From a bacterium (GTDB taxonomy: Bacteria > Spirochaetota > Spirochaetia > Treponematales > Rectinemataceae): a stretch of 7,687 nt of DNA. Each line of letters begins with the position of its first letter. The stretch's first letter is position 1. The DNA is taken from the NCBI GenBank assembly GCA_021813065.1, contig JAKALZ010000080.1:1-7687 (forward strand), given 5' to 3'. The position numbers and the translations under genes are program-made. This document shows positions 1 to 6,605 of the stretch, piece after piece. The notes under the pieces are model-generated. The model ran no database searches. It saw nothing but the letters and a program-made list of their open reading frames with translations, and was not told where the DNA came from.

Positions 1-1
1 C

Positions 2-469
2 TGGGAGGGCCTTGATCAGGCGAGGGCGGCGAGGCTCGCGCTCGTGGACAGGATTGTGGCGCTCAAGGAGAGCGCGGGAACGCCGGCTGAAATGTCGCGC
101 CTCGGCGAGCGCGCCATGCGGTATCGAGCCGCTTTCGACGACGCGCTCGCGGACGATCTCGCGGTGCCGCGTGCGCTCGCGCAACTGTGGATGATGCTGA
201 AGGACAGCGAAGTGCCGCCCGCCGAGGCGCTCGCGCTCGCGCTCGACATGGACGGTGTGGCGGGGCTGAGCCTTGCTGGCGCAAAAAGGAGAGAGACCGC
301 GGTCGACGCGGAGACAGTTCGGTGGATTGAAGAACGGGTAGAGAAGCGCGCGGCCGCAAAAAAAGACCGCGATTTTGCCCGCGCCGATGCGATACGCAAC
401 GAGCTCAAGGAAAAGGGCATTCAGCTTGAGGATAGACCCGAGGGCACAATCTGGAAAGTGCTCGAATAA
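2..469 (+). CDS. cysS: Cysteinyl-tRNA synthetase, C-terminal part (5' truncated by window edge)
   Basis: This is the last ~155 residues of cysteinyl-tRNA synthetase, the cytoplasmic class I enzyme that charges tRNA-Cys. The reading frame is open from base 2 and ends at TAA 467-469. The first visible residues, [11 protein letters not shown], match the segment that enters the helical DALR-type domain of CysS. The end carries the family's familiar tail: a [16 protein letters not shown] helix, then [16 protein letters not shown]. The catalytic domain with HIGH and KMSKS motifs and the zinc site lie upstream of the window and cannot be judged. The next gene starts 30 nt downstream with no terminator between, so read-through into the sigma operon is possible. 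The identification is secure from the C-terminal tail; only completeness is unknown. Confidence 0.93.
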   Translation, partial: WEGLDQARAARLALVDRIVALKESAGTPAEMSRLGERAMRYRAAFDDALADDLAVPRALAQLWMMLKDSEVPPAEALALALDMDGVAGLSLAGAKRRETAVDAETVRWIEERVEKRAAAKKDRDFARADAIRNELKEKGIQLEDRPEGTIWKVLE

Positions 470-499
470 GCCATTATCTGTAACATAAGGACTGATAGA

Positions 500-1093
500 T
501 TGTTCCAAAATAAGGATGACCGGCAGACTCCCGATTTCGATCGCGTTTTCTCACAGAACGCGGAGCTCCTTCTCCGCATCGCGGTGAGAATCACGAATAG
601 CTGGGAATCCGCCGAGGACGTTGTTCAGGACGCGTTCAGCAAGCTGATAGAGAAGCAAATGCGATTTCCATCGGATGCCGATGCGCGTTTCTGGCTCATT
701 CGCGTGGTCAAGAATGGAGCGATCAACTGGTCTAAGCGCAAGGTACGCGAGTTCAAGGCCTACGAGCACTGGTGGAATGCCGAGACGACCCAGGCGAGAA
801 CCTCGGCGAACGCGGCTCCGGGCGCAGAAGCGCAGAATCAAGACGCGGGAACCGACCAGTCCGCCGAGCATGAGATCCTGATGCTCGAATCCGCGGAGGA
901 AGTGCGCCAGGCGCTCATGAAGCTGCCGGAGAAGTTGAGGGTGGTCCTCATTTTAAAAGAATACGAAGGAATGAATTACAAGGAAATAGCAAAGGTGTTG
1001 GGCATCACTGAGGGAAATGTGAAGGTTCGTGCTTTTCGGGCTCGAGAGGCCCTGTTGGCGCAGATGAAGGCTGGAGGTTCTCATGTGTCCTGA
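500..1093 (+). CDS. ECF-type RNA polymerase sigma factor (sigma-24/RpoE-like)
   Basis: A 197-residue group 4 (ECF) sigma factor that would direct RNA polymerase to a small regulon. Region 2 spans about residues 13-84, with the characteristic AEDVVQDAF helix at 38-46 and FWLIRVVKN at 64-72. Region 4 spans about 132-190, with LPEKLRVVLILKEYEGMNYKEIA and a helix-turn-helix at about 159-182 (ITEGNVKVRAFRARE). There is no region 1 or 3, as expected for ECF factors. The 45-residue linker between the domains is rich in Ala, Gln, Glu and Thr and looks long for the class. I chose the TTG start at 500 because AAGGA at 487-491 sits 8 nt upstream and region 2 begins right after; the next clear starts fall inside region 2. 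The gene overlaps the downstream anti-sigma gene by 11 nt, implying coupled translation. The target promoter is unknown. Confidence 0.93.
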   Translation: MFQNKDDRQTPDFDRVFSQNAELLLRIAVRITNSWESAEDVVQDAFSKLIEKQMRFPSDADARFWLIRVVKNGAINWSKRKVREFKAYEHWWNAETTQARTSANAAPGAEAQNQDAGTDQSAEHEILMLESAEEVRQALMKLPEKLRVVLILKEYEGMNYKEIAKVLGITEGNVKVRAFRAREALLAQMKAGGSHVS

Positions 1094-1685
1094 TACAACT
1101 CTGCTCGCCGCCTATGTCGATGGCGAGGTGCCATCGCCCTGGAATGAGCGGATCGAGGAGCATCTCCATGAGTGTGAACGTTGCGCTGCGCGCGTCGCTC
1201 AGTACCGAGGGCTCAGCGCGCGTCTGAAAGAGGGCGACACGATCGATCCGATCAAGCTCACTGCCTCGGTAGCGTGCGTCCGCGCTCGAGTTATGGCGGG
1301 GCCTCGCCGAGTATCGATTCTCGACCGCTTTCCCGCACTCGCCGCGCTGGGAACACGGCGCGTATCCGTGCCGCTTCCTCTCCTCGCGGCGTCGTTGCTG
1401 CTGTTTGTGTTTTTCGCGGGGCTTGGGCTCGGTCTCTTCGGTTTTCGAGCTCGTGTCGGCTCAGCGCTCGCGCTGAGCACAAAATTGCCGGCATCGGGAA
1501 ACTCGAATATCGAGAGCCTCGTTTCGACACTCTCTCAGACCGATCCTTCCCAATTTGTCACCATCCAGGCGCCGGTACACATGCCGCAGCCCGCCGCGAA
1601 CACCGCTCCCGTGTACGTTATTTTCAACACTGTTGACCAAAAGCCGACCATCACCGCGATTCCCGCGCAGGGAGAGGTTAAATGA
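1083..1685 (+). CDS. Membrane-anchored ZAS-type anti-sigma factor
   Basis: A 200-residue probable anti-sigma factor for the ECF sigma encoded just upstream. The N-terminus holds a ZAS zinc motif, H27-x3-C31-x2-C34, in the usual position for the cytoplasmic sigma-binding domain. A single hydrophobic segment at about 94-119 would span the inner membrane. About 80 residues then lie outside the cytoplasm: low complexity, rich in Ser, Thr and Pro, and with no domain I recognise. GGAGG at 1073-1077 is 5 nt before the ATG, inside the end of the sigma gene, and the 11-nt overlap suggests matched dosage of the two proteins. The gene ends in an ATGA overlap with the next gene. Release could be by proteolysis or by a redox change at the zinc site; the sequence does not decide. 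A fold test or pull-down with the sigma would confirm the pairing. Confidence 0.85.
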   Translation: MCPDTTLLAAYVDGEVPSPWNERIEEHLHECERCAARVAQYRGLSARLKEGDTIDPIKLTASVACVRARVMAGPRRVSILDRFPALAALGTRRVSVPLPLLAASLLLFVFFAGLGLGLFGFRARVGSALALSTKLPASGNSNIESLVSTLSQTDPSQFVTIQAPVHMPQPAANTAPVYVIFNTVDQKPTITAIPAQGEVK

Positions 1686-2257
1686 GGCGAAAGGACCTGG
1701 CGCTCTGGGCGTTCTTGCTTGTCGCCGCAGTGTGGGCCTCCGCTCAAGCGCAACCCGCCCCCTCCGCGACAACGACGCCAGAGGGACAGAAGGCTCAGGG
1801 TTCGGTGGCGCCTTCCAATGTCCCTACGTTTCAATTTCAGCTTCGCACCGCGTTTATGCTCACTCCCGCGATGGTTGGGGCGATTCAATCCGCCTCACAG
1901 CACACGCAAGACTCGAAGTCGTCATCTTCTTCTTCCACCGCGAAGGAGAGCGCTCCGGCCTGGAATGATCCGATCGTGCGCGAGGTAAGCCTCGCGGCAT
2001 CGCTCGGCATAAAGATTCAGGGCGATCAGCTCATCGCGATGATTATCTTCATGCCAGTAGAATTCGTGAAAAAGACGCTCACGTTGCTCGTGCAGAACCA
2101 GGTGTATGCGCGAAGCGCCGACAATTCCATTCAACTCAATACTTCGGTGCATACCATCCGGATTACTCTCGGCTCGGTGTTTTACTATTACCCTATGGGA
2201 GGAGACGCGAAGCAGGGCTCACCCGCGGTAATCGAGATTCTTATAAACCAGAAGTGA
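1682..2257 (+). CDS. Exported protein of unknown function in the sigma operon
   Basis: I do not recognise this 191-residue protein. It starts with a clear Sec signal peptide: MRRK, a hydrophobic core to about residue 19, and a likely signal peptidase I cut after AQA (residue 23). There is no lipobox Cys. The mature part has a Gln/Thr/Pro-rich start, a predicted strand-rich stretch near FQFQLRTAFML, a run of six serines (80-85), then an ordered-looking C-terminal half with hydrophobic segments (IKIQGDQLIAMIIFMP, TIRITLGSVFYYYP). The IIFMP stretch is short and need not span a membrane. The ATG overlaps the anti-sigma stop codon (ATGA), with GGAGAGG at 1671-1677, so translation is probably coupled. 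Its location suggests a periplasmic role tied to the sigma/anti-sigma pair, for example as a sensor or a target; this is inference from context only. Confidence 0.75.
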   Translation: MRRKDLALWAFLLVAAVWASAQAQPAPSATTTPEGQKAQGSVAPSNVPTFQFQLRTAFMLTPAMVGAIQSASQHTQDSKSSSSSSTAKESAPAWNDPIVREVSLAASLGIKIQGDQLIAMIIFMPVEFVKKTLTLLVQNQVYARSADNSIQLNTSVHTIRITLGSVFYYYPMGGDAKQGSPAVIEILINQK

Positions 2258-2260
2258 TCG

Positions 2261-4021
2261 ATGAAATGGCGGCCGATGCTCGTCGCGGGGATGCTCGCGA
2301 TTCTGATTCTCGCAGGCGGTGCCCTTCTCTTGCTCGCGCTCTTTACCCCTGAATTGACCGCGATCGACCCTCCGACGCCTTCGCCCGACGATGTTGTTTC
2401 GGTGCTTGGCCGCAACTTTGGACGCTCGCCAGGAGCGCTGCTCTTCGATGGTATTCCGCTTCAAGAACGCTTAATCCAGGTGTGGAGTCCCGATTTCATT
2501 TCATTCAGGATGCCAAACGACATCGATCAGGCTGGAGTACAGGTGCGGACGGCATCGGGACTCGTATCGAATCCACTCATGATCGCCGATATGTCGAGAG
2601 TGCCTCTCGCCGCGACGCCGCGCGAGGCGCTCGAGTTCCATCCGAATATCGCGAGCGCGGTTCCTTCTTCTGGTGTGCAGATCGGAAAATTGATCGCGCT
2701 TCGAGGAGCGCACTTCGGCGATCCCGATCCGAACTCGGCGCTCTACTTCTCGAAGGTGCCATCGATCTCAGCCCTCGACACCGAGGATCCGGCCAATTTT
2801 ATCCGAGTTGGATCGGGAGACCTTCTCGTTGAGCGCTGGAGCGATGCCTCCATCGATGTAAGGGTCCCCAGCGGCACGGAGAATGGATACATCTTCGTTC
2901 GGACGAAGAGCGGCAGCTCCAACACCTATCCTGTATCACTCTCGCGCGCGTCAGGCCGGCTCCAGAGTGGCGACGCGGCGTCGTATACGCTTGTCGATTC
3001 GGTAGACCTGCGAGTCGGCAGTGTCGCGCCGGAAGGAAGTCTCTCGATCTTCATGCCGATACCTGTCTCGTCAAGACAGCAGAGTGTTTCGATCGAAATT
3101 CAGCGGGGATCAGAACAGCTCAGCGCGAGTTCGGACCTATGGCAGGAATTCAAGTTCGCGCCAGCGCAACTCGGCGCTCGTTCGGTTGAAATCGCGCGGA
3201 GATATGCGATCGATGTATCTGAATTAAAGGCCGATATCGCGACAGGCTCGATGCAGTCTCTTGGTACGACGCCTCCGCGCTTCTTAGTGCCCTTCCTCAG
3301 CGCGGATGCCCTTGTGCCCTCGAGCGATCCTCAGATCATCGCCGCGGCTGCCGCGATTCGCAAAAAGGACAAGAACACATTTCGGCAGATCGCGCTCGCT
3401 TCGCAGTGGGTGTTTTCGAATTTTAAGGTGAGCGCGTCCACAGGGACAAAACAGGCTTCGCCTTTGGCGCGTTCCTCAATCGCGCCGCAACCCGAGGTGG
3501 CGGGTCAACAGGCGAGCGTCGCTCAAACGAGTGTCGCTCATACGAGCGTCGCGGGTGATCCACGCGCCGCGCTGAGTTCGAAAACGGGCGATATGCGGGC
3601 ACTCGTCGTGCTGGATTGCGCCGTTCTGCGCGCTCTCGGCATTCCCTGTGCTCCAGTATCCGGCTTTTTGGCAGGGGCGGGCTCGTCGCTTATCCCGCAC
3701 TATTGGGCAGTGTATTTTTTGCTCGGCATTGGATGGATTCCCTTTGATCCCGCGCTGGCGACAGGCCAAGGCCCGCAAGGATTCTCGGGAGGGTTTTCCG
3801 ACCGACTCGGCTACTATCGAGGAATCGACGACCGCCACATCGAGATGGCATCGGGTTACCACGCGCTTCCTCCGGTTCAGCCTGGGGCGGTGAAAAAGTC
3901 GAGCATCCCCTGGTCGCTCTTCGATTACGATGAAGTTGCCTATGGAGTCACCTATTCCTCGATCTGGAGCGGACCGAGACGCGAAGAGCCACCCATGCCG
4001 CAATCCACGTCAACGCCATAA
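2261..4021 (+). CDS. Membrane-anchored protein with two IPT/TIG domains and a transglutaminase-like domain
   Basis: A 586-residue protein with an N-terminal membrane anchor (6-28) and no clear cleavage site. Two IPT/TIG immunoglobulin-like domains follow, at about 31-108 (signature GRNFG, 50-54) and 127-228 (GAHFG, 149-153). A middle region, a helical segment near 360-390, and a transglutaminase-like core at about 440-500 complete it. The core shows LRALGIP, then H480-Y-W482 and GWIPFDP with D496; the His-to-Asp spacing of 16 is the family norm. However, the residue 12 before the Arg of LRALGIP, where the catalytic Cys should be, is Met445; the nearest Cys (453) is not in register. The domain may therefore be a non-catalytic fold. 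The gene begins 3 nt after the exported-protein gene without an obvious ribosome site, suggesting coupling. It probably acts in the periplasm, in protein or glycan binding; this is inference. Confidence 0.85.
   Translation: MKWRPMLVAGMLAILILAGGALLLLALFTPELTAIDPPTPSPDDVVSVLGRNFGRSPGALLFDGIPLQERLIQVWSPDFISFRMPNDIDQAGVQVRTASGLVSNPLMIADMSRVPLAATPREALEFHPNIASAVPSSGVQIGKLIALRGAHFGDPDPNSALYFSKVPSISALDTEDPANFIRVGSGDLLVERWSDASIDVRVPSGTENGYIFVRTKSGSSNTYPVSLSRASGRLQSGDAASYTLVDSVDLRVGSVAPEGSLSIFMPIPVSSRQQSVSIEIQRGSEQLSASSDLWQEFKFAPAQLGARSVEIARRYAIDVSELKADIATGSMQSLGTTPPRFLVPFLSADALVPSSDPQIIAAAAAIRKKDKNTFRQIALASQWVFSNFKVSASTGTKQASPLARSSIAPQPEVAGQQASVAQTSVAHTSVAGDPRAALSSKTGDMRALVVLDCAVLRALGIPCAPVSGFLAGAGSSLIPHYWAVYFLLGIGWIPFDPALATGQGPQGFSGGFSDRLGYYRGIDDRHIEMASGYHALPPVQPGAVKKSSIPWSLFDYDEVAYGVTYSSIWSGPRREEPPMPQSTSTP
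3512..3556 (+). repeat. Three tandem 15-nt repeats inside the transglutaminase-like gene
   Basis: Three copies of a 15-nt unit lie at 3512-3526, 3527-3541 and 3542-3556, differing at a few positions. They encode a five-residue repeat of the form (A/T)SVA(Q/H/G), just before the transglutaminase-like core. The in-frame period means copy number could vary without frameshift. It looks like a flexible spacer. Confidence 0.8.
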
Positions 4022-4077
4022 CCAGGAAAGGCTCGGTCGCGCGAGACGGTCATTTGTAGTAATAACGATGGTCTCTG

Positions 4078-4086
4078 TGCTAGAAT
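4078..4086 (+). promoter_or_regulatory. Probable extended -10 promoter for glyA
   Basis: TG at 4078-4079, one base, then TAGAAT at 4081-4086 fits an extended -10 element (TGnTAnnAT type). No convincing -35 lies 16-18 nt upstream, which extended -10 promoters can do without. Transcription would start near 4092-4094, at or next to the ribosome-binding GGGAGG (4093-4098), giving a leader of about 10 nt. The site lies in the only gap of any size (81 nt) between the sigma operon and glyA. Confidence 0.45.
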
Positions 4087-4092
4087 GACGTA

Positions 4093-4100
4093 GGGAGGAG
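4093..4100 (+). promoter_or_regulatory. Strong ribosome-binding site for glyA
   Basis: GGGAGGAG lies 2-4 nt before the ATG at 4103, a near-perfect anti-16S match although close to the start codon. It is the strongest Shine-Dalgarno site in the window and fixes the glyA start. Confidence 0.75.
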
Positions 4101-4102
4101 AT

Positions 4103-5386
4103 ATGTCGTACATTCAATCCTTGGATCCAGAACTCTTCGCGGCGATGGAGGCGGAGCGCGCCCGGCAGCGCGACAAGCTCGAGCTCATCGCGAGCGAGAA
4201 TTACACGTCTAGAGCGGTGATGGAAGCTGTCGGCTCCGAGCTTACCAACAAGTATGCCGAGGGATATCCCGGCAAGCGGTACTATGGCGGATGCGAATTT
4301 GTGGATATTGCCGAAAATCTCGCGCGCGACCGCGCGAAAAAACTCTTTGGATCGGATCACGCGAACGTTCAGCCCCACTCAGGCAGCCAAGCGAACATGG
4401 GCGTGCTCTTTGCCACGCTGAATCCAGGCGACACCATCATGGGCATGAGCCTTGCGCATGGAGGACACCTGACGCACGGCGCTCCAGTCTCCTTCTCAGG
4501 AAAATTTTACAAAGTAGTGAGTTACGGAGTGAATCCCGATACTGAGACCATCGACTACGATCAAGTTGCCGCGCTGGCGCGCGAGCACAGGCCGAAGATC
4601 ATTATCGCGGGCGCGAGCGCCTACTCTCGCATCATCGATTTCGAGGCGTTCCGAAAAATCGCGGACGAGGTGGGCGCGTATCTTATGGTCGACATGGCAC
4701 ACATCGCGGGCATCGTCGCGGTCGGACGGCATCCGAGCCCAATTCCCGTCGCGGATTTTACCACTACGACGACCCATAAAACCCTGCGCGGTCCGCGCGG
4801 CGGCATGATCTTCGTGGGGCGTGACAAAGCGAACAATCGCGGCATCATGACGCCGAAGGGCGACGCGCCGCGCAAGTGGTCCGAGGTGATCGACAGCATG
4901 ATCATGCCGGGAATCCAGGGCGGACCGCTCATGCACGTGATCGCGGGCAAGGCTGTCGCCTTCAAGGAAGCGCTCGAGCCCGGCTTTGCGGAATACATCG
5001 ACAGGGTGCTCGCCAACGCGAAGGTAATGGCCTCGGCGCTCACCTCGGGAGGCGCGCGCATCGTGTCTGGCGGCACCGACAACCACCTCATGCTCGTCGA
5101 CCTCACCCCCCTCGACATCACTGGACGCGACGCGGAAAAGTGGCTCGACGAAGCGAATATCACGGTCAACAAGAACGGCATCCCCTTCGACAAGAAGAGC
5201 CCCTTCGTGACGAGCGGCGTGCGTGTGGGCACACCAGCGGTAACGACGCGCGGCATGGGACCCTCGGAGATGGAGAAGATCGCGACCTTCATCATGGATG
5301 TGCTCAAATCCAAAGGCGACCCCCAGGCGCTCGCTCGCGTGAAGCGCGAAGTCCTCGTACTCACCGCGCGCTTCCCTCTACCCTGA
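4103..5386 (+). CDS. glyA: Serine hydroxymethyltransferase
   Basis: A 427-residue PLP-dependent cytoplasmic enzyme that converts serine and tetrahydrofolate to glycine and 5,10-methylene-THF, the main one-carbon supply for purine, thymidylate and methionine synthesis. The length is close to the usual ~420. Family signatures are present in order: [14 protein letters not shown] near the start, [33 protein letters not shown], and [15 protein letters not shown], where K226 is the expected PLP-binding lysine. The C-terminal part, with [27 protein letters not shown], is also typical. The start is supported by the adjacent GGGAGGAG. A possible extended -10 promoter lies just upstream. The queG-like gene follows after 3 nt, so the two are probably co-transcribed. 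No riboswitch is visible in the 81-nt upstream gap. All key residues are intact, so I expect an active enzyme. Confidence 0.97.
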   Translation: MSYIQSLDPELFAAMEAERARQRDKLELIASENYTSRAVMEAVGSELTNKYAEGYPGKRYYGGCEFVDIAENLARDRAKKLFGSDHANVQPHSGSQANMGVLFATLNPGDTIMGMSLAHGGHLTHGAPVSFSGKFYKVVSYGVNPDTETIDYDQVAALAREHRPKIIIAGASAYSRIIDFEAFRKIADEVGAYLMVDMAHIAGIVAVGRHPSPIPVADFTTTTTHKTLRGPRGGMIFVGRDKANNRGIMTPKGDAPRKWSEVIDSMIMPGIQGGPLMHVIAGKAVAFKEALEPGFAEYIDRVLANAKVMASALTSGGARIVSGGTDNHLMLVDLTPLDITGRDAEKWLDEANITVNKNGIPFDKKSPFVTSGVRVGTPAVTTRGMGPSEMEKIATFIMDVLKSKGDPQALARVKREVLVLTARFPLP

Positions 5387-5389
5387 GCG

Positions 5390-6574
5390 ATGAGCGCCTA
5401 CGAATCGAAGTATCTTGAACTCGACGAAGGAGCCGGCGCGCGGATCGCGCGCCGGCTCCTTTCGCATGCGGCAGAGCTGGGCTTTTTCTCGTATGCGCTG
5501 CTTTCGCGGGAAGAGTGGATTGCGGTACTCCGCGCGCGACTCCCCGCGCAGCGCGAGGGTGGCAGCTCTACCACCGCGACAGCAACGGACGTTTCGGGCG
5601 GCGTCGCCATCGATGCGCTCCGTGCGCGGTATGCGCTCGACGAGCAGGGCGCCATGCTCATGGTCGCACTCCGCTACGCTCCCGATGTAGAGCCCGATTC
5701 GGAGCGGCAGCGACGGGAAAACGCGCATTTATCCGCGCCCATTCCAGGAAATCCTGTCGCCAGGGTAGGGCGATTCGCGCGGGGCAATTGGTACCGCGAA
5801 CTCCTCGATAGGCTCGCGACCGGCGCCGCAGAAACCGCCCAAGATATGCTCGCAGAAGGCCTGCCTCGAATGCCCGCGAAGCGTTGGCACCGCTTCGCGA
5901 ACTCGCGCTTTCCTGAAAAGGCCCTCAGCGTCGCGGCCGGGCTCGGAACCATCGGCCGCAATAGCCTGCTCATCGCGGAGCGGAGTCGCATATCCGAGCT
6001 TGAGGATGCGAGAGATTCCGCGCGCGCGCCTCGGTGGTCAAGCGCGGTGGTGCTCGGCCTCATGTTTCTTCCCTTTGATGTGCCGCGCGCCGCCTGCGCT
6101 CCGAGGCACCCGCCGCGCGCGGTGCTCGAGCTCTGCGCGTCCTGCGCGCGCTGCGTAGAAGCGTGCCCGACAGGAGCGCTCTCAAGAGCGCTCACCGGAG
6201 CGGACGCGTCCGCGCCTTTACCCAATGCCTTTTTTTCTTTCGCGCGCGCTAAATGTATACAACACTACACGTCGATCGATGGTGTTCTGCCTGAGATCAT
6301 CGACCGCGCGTGGAGCGATCAACTCTACGGCTGCGATATCTGTCTGGAGGCCTGCCCGCACTTTGTGCCTGATCCTTTCGCGTATGTTCAGAGAGGAAGA
6401 ATTGGCGGCAGTTTCGACGCGGCGGCGCTCGCGGAGATGGATGCGAACATGCTTCGGTTCGCCCTGAAAGATTCAACCCTCGATCAGCGGTGGATATCGA
6501 TCGCGGCGCTCAAGCGCAACGCATCGAGAGCCGCGTCGAGCGCAAGCGCGCGCGGCACAGGCGCCCGTTCATAA
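5390..6574 (+). CDS. QueG-like (epoxyqueuosine reductase family) double [4Fe-4S] protein
   Basis: A 394-residue protein of the QueG family. QueG is a cytoplasmic cobalamin and iron-sulfur enzyme that reduces epoxyqueuosine to queuosine in tRNA. The order of parts fits: an N-terminal helix ending in AAELGF, the AGLGTIGRNSLLI segment, then two [4Fe-4S] cysteine sets, C249-x2-C252-x2-C255-x3-C259-P and C289 with C315-x2-C318-x3-C322-P. The spacing and the KCIQHYT and LYGCDICLEACP contexts match QueG closely. One change stands out: where QueG has its active-site Asp before the AGLG segment (E. coli Asp134), this protein reads FANSRFPEKA, with Asn171. A paralogue or altered substrate is therefore possible. 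The start is chosen because it restores the family N-terminal helix; no ribosome site precedes it, so translation may be coupled to glyA, 3 nt upstream. A perfect hairpin lies within the first codons. Confidence 0.8.
   Translation: MSAYESKYLELDEGAGARIARRLLSHAAELGFFSYALLSREEWIAVLRARLPAQREGGSSTTATATDVSGGVAIDALRARYALDEQGAMLMVALRYAPDVEPDSERQRRENAHLSAPIPGNPVARVGRFARGNWYRELLDRLATGAAETAQDMLAEGLPRMPAKRWHRFANSRFPEKALSVAAGLGTIGRNSLLIAERSRISELEDARDSARAPRWSSAVVLGLMFLPFDVPRAACAPRHPPRAVLELCASCARCVEACPTGALSRALTGADASAPLPNAFFSFARAKCIQHYTSIDGVLPEIIDRAWSDQLYGCDICLEACPHFVPDPFAYVQRGRIGGSFDAAALAEMDANMLRFALKDSTLDQRWISIAALKRNASRAASSASARGTGARS
5427..5461 (+). repeat. Perfect 16-bp inverted repeat (terminator-like hairpin) within the start of the queG-like gene
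   Basis: The left arm (5427-5442, AAGGAGCCGGCGCGCG) and right arm (5446-5461) are exact reverse complements across a 3-nt GAT loop. The right arm is followed by one more T and then CGC, so the U-tract is only about three Ts. As RNA this would be a very stable stem. It begins 37 nt into the queG-like coding region and about 40 nt after the glyA stop. Confidence 0.9.
6174..6193 (+). repeat. Self-palindromic 8-mer repeated around a 4-nt loop
   Basis: GAGCGCTC occurs at 6174-6181 and again at 6186-6193 with TCAA between. Each copy is palindromic, so the pair is both a direct and an inverted repeat and could form an 8-bp hairpin. It sits in the queG-like gene right after the first cysteine set, and may be only a codon-usage coincidence (GALSRALTG). 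Confidence 0.5.
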
Positions 6575-6596
6575 AACGCCGATACGGCGCTATACT
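6568..6596 (+). promoter_or_regulatory. Probable sigma-70-type promoter for epmA, placed to give almost no leader
   Basis: TTCATA (6568-6573, 4 of 6 matches to TTGACA) and TATACT (6591-6596, 5 of 6 to TATAAT) are separated by 17 nt. The -35 overlaps the stop codon of the queG-like gene. Transcription would start around 6603-6605, within about three bases of the ATG at 6606. Confidence 0.6.
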
Positions 6597-6605
6597 CATA
6601 GCTCT

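Noticed and set aside
16..420. Long minus-strand open frame opposite cysS
   Set aside because: Low-complexity Ser/Ala composition and full overlap with a well-supported gene; it is a shadow frame of GC-rich coding sequence. The same applies to the other minus-strand frames (for example 3476-4003, 4496-5086, 4621-5364, 5674-6225).
470..499. Possible promoter between cysS and the sigma gene (TAACAT near 481-486)
   Set aside because: It would start transcription downstream of the AAGGA ribosome site, and no -35 is evident. Read-through from cysS is equally likely.
3617..3619. Cys453 as the transglutaminase nucleophile
   Set aside because: It is 4 residues before the Arg of LRALGIP, whereas the catalytic Cys normally precedes it by about 12. 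Kept as a test in the finding, not as the call.
4022..4060. Possible terminator after the transglutaminase-like gene (CTCG...CGAG)
   Set aside because: Only four base pairs, with no T-tract downstream.
4022..4102. A riboswitch ahead of glyA
   Set aside because: The 81-nt gap shows no paired structure or conserved core that I can recognise, and the predicted transcript start leaves only about 10 nt of leader.
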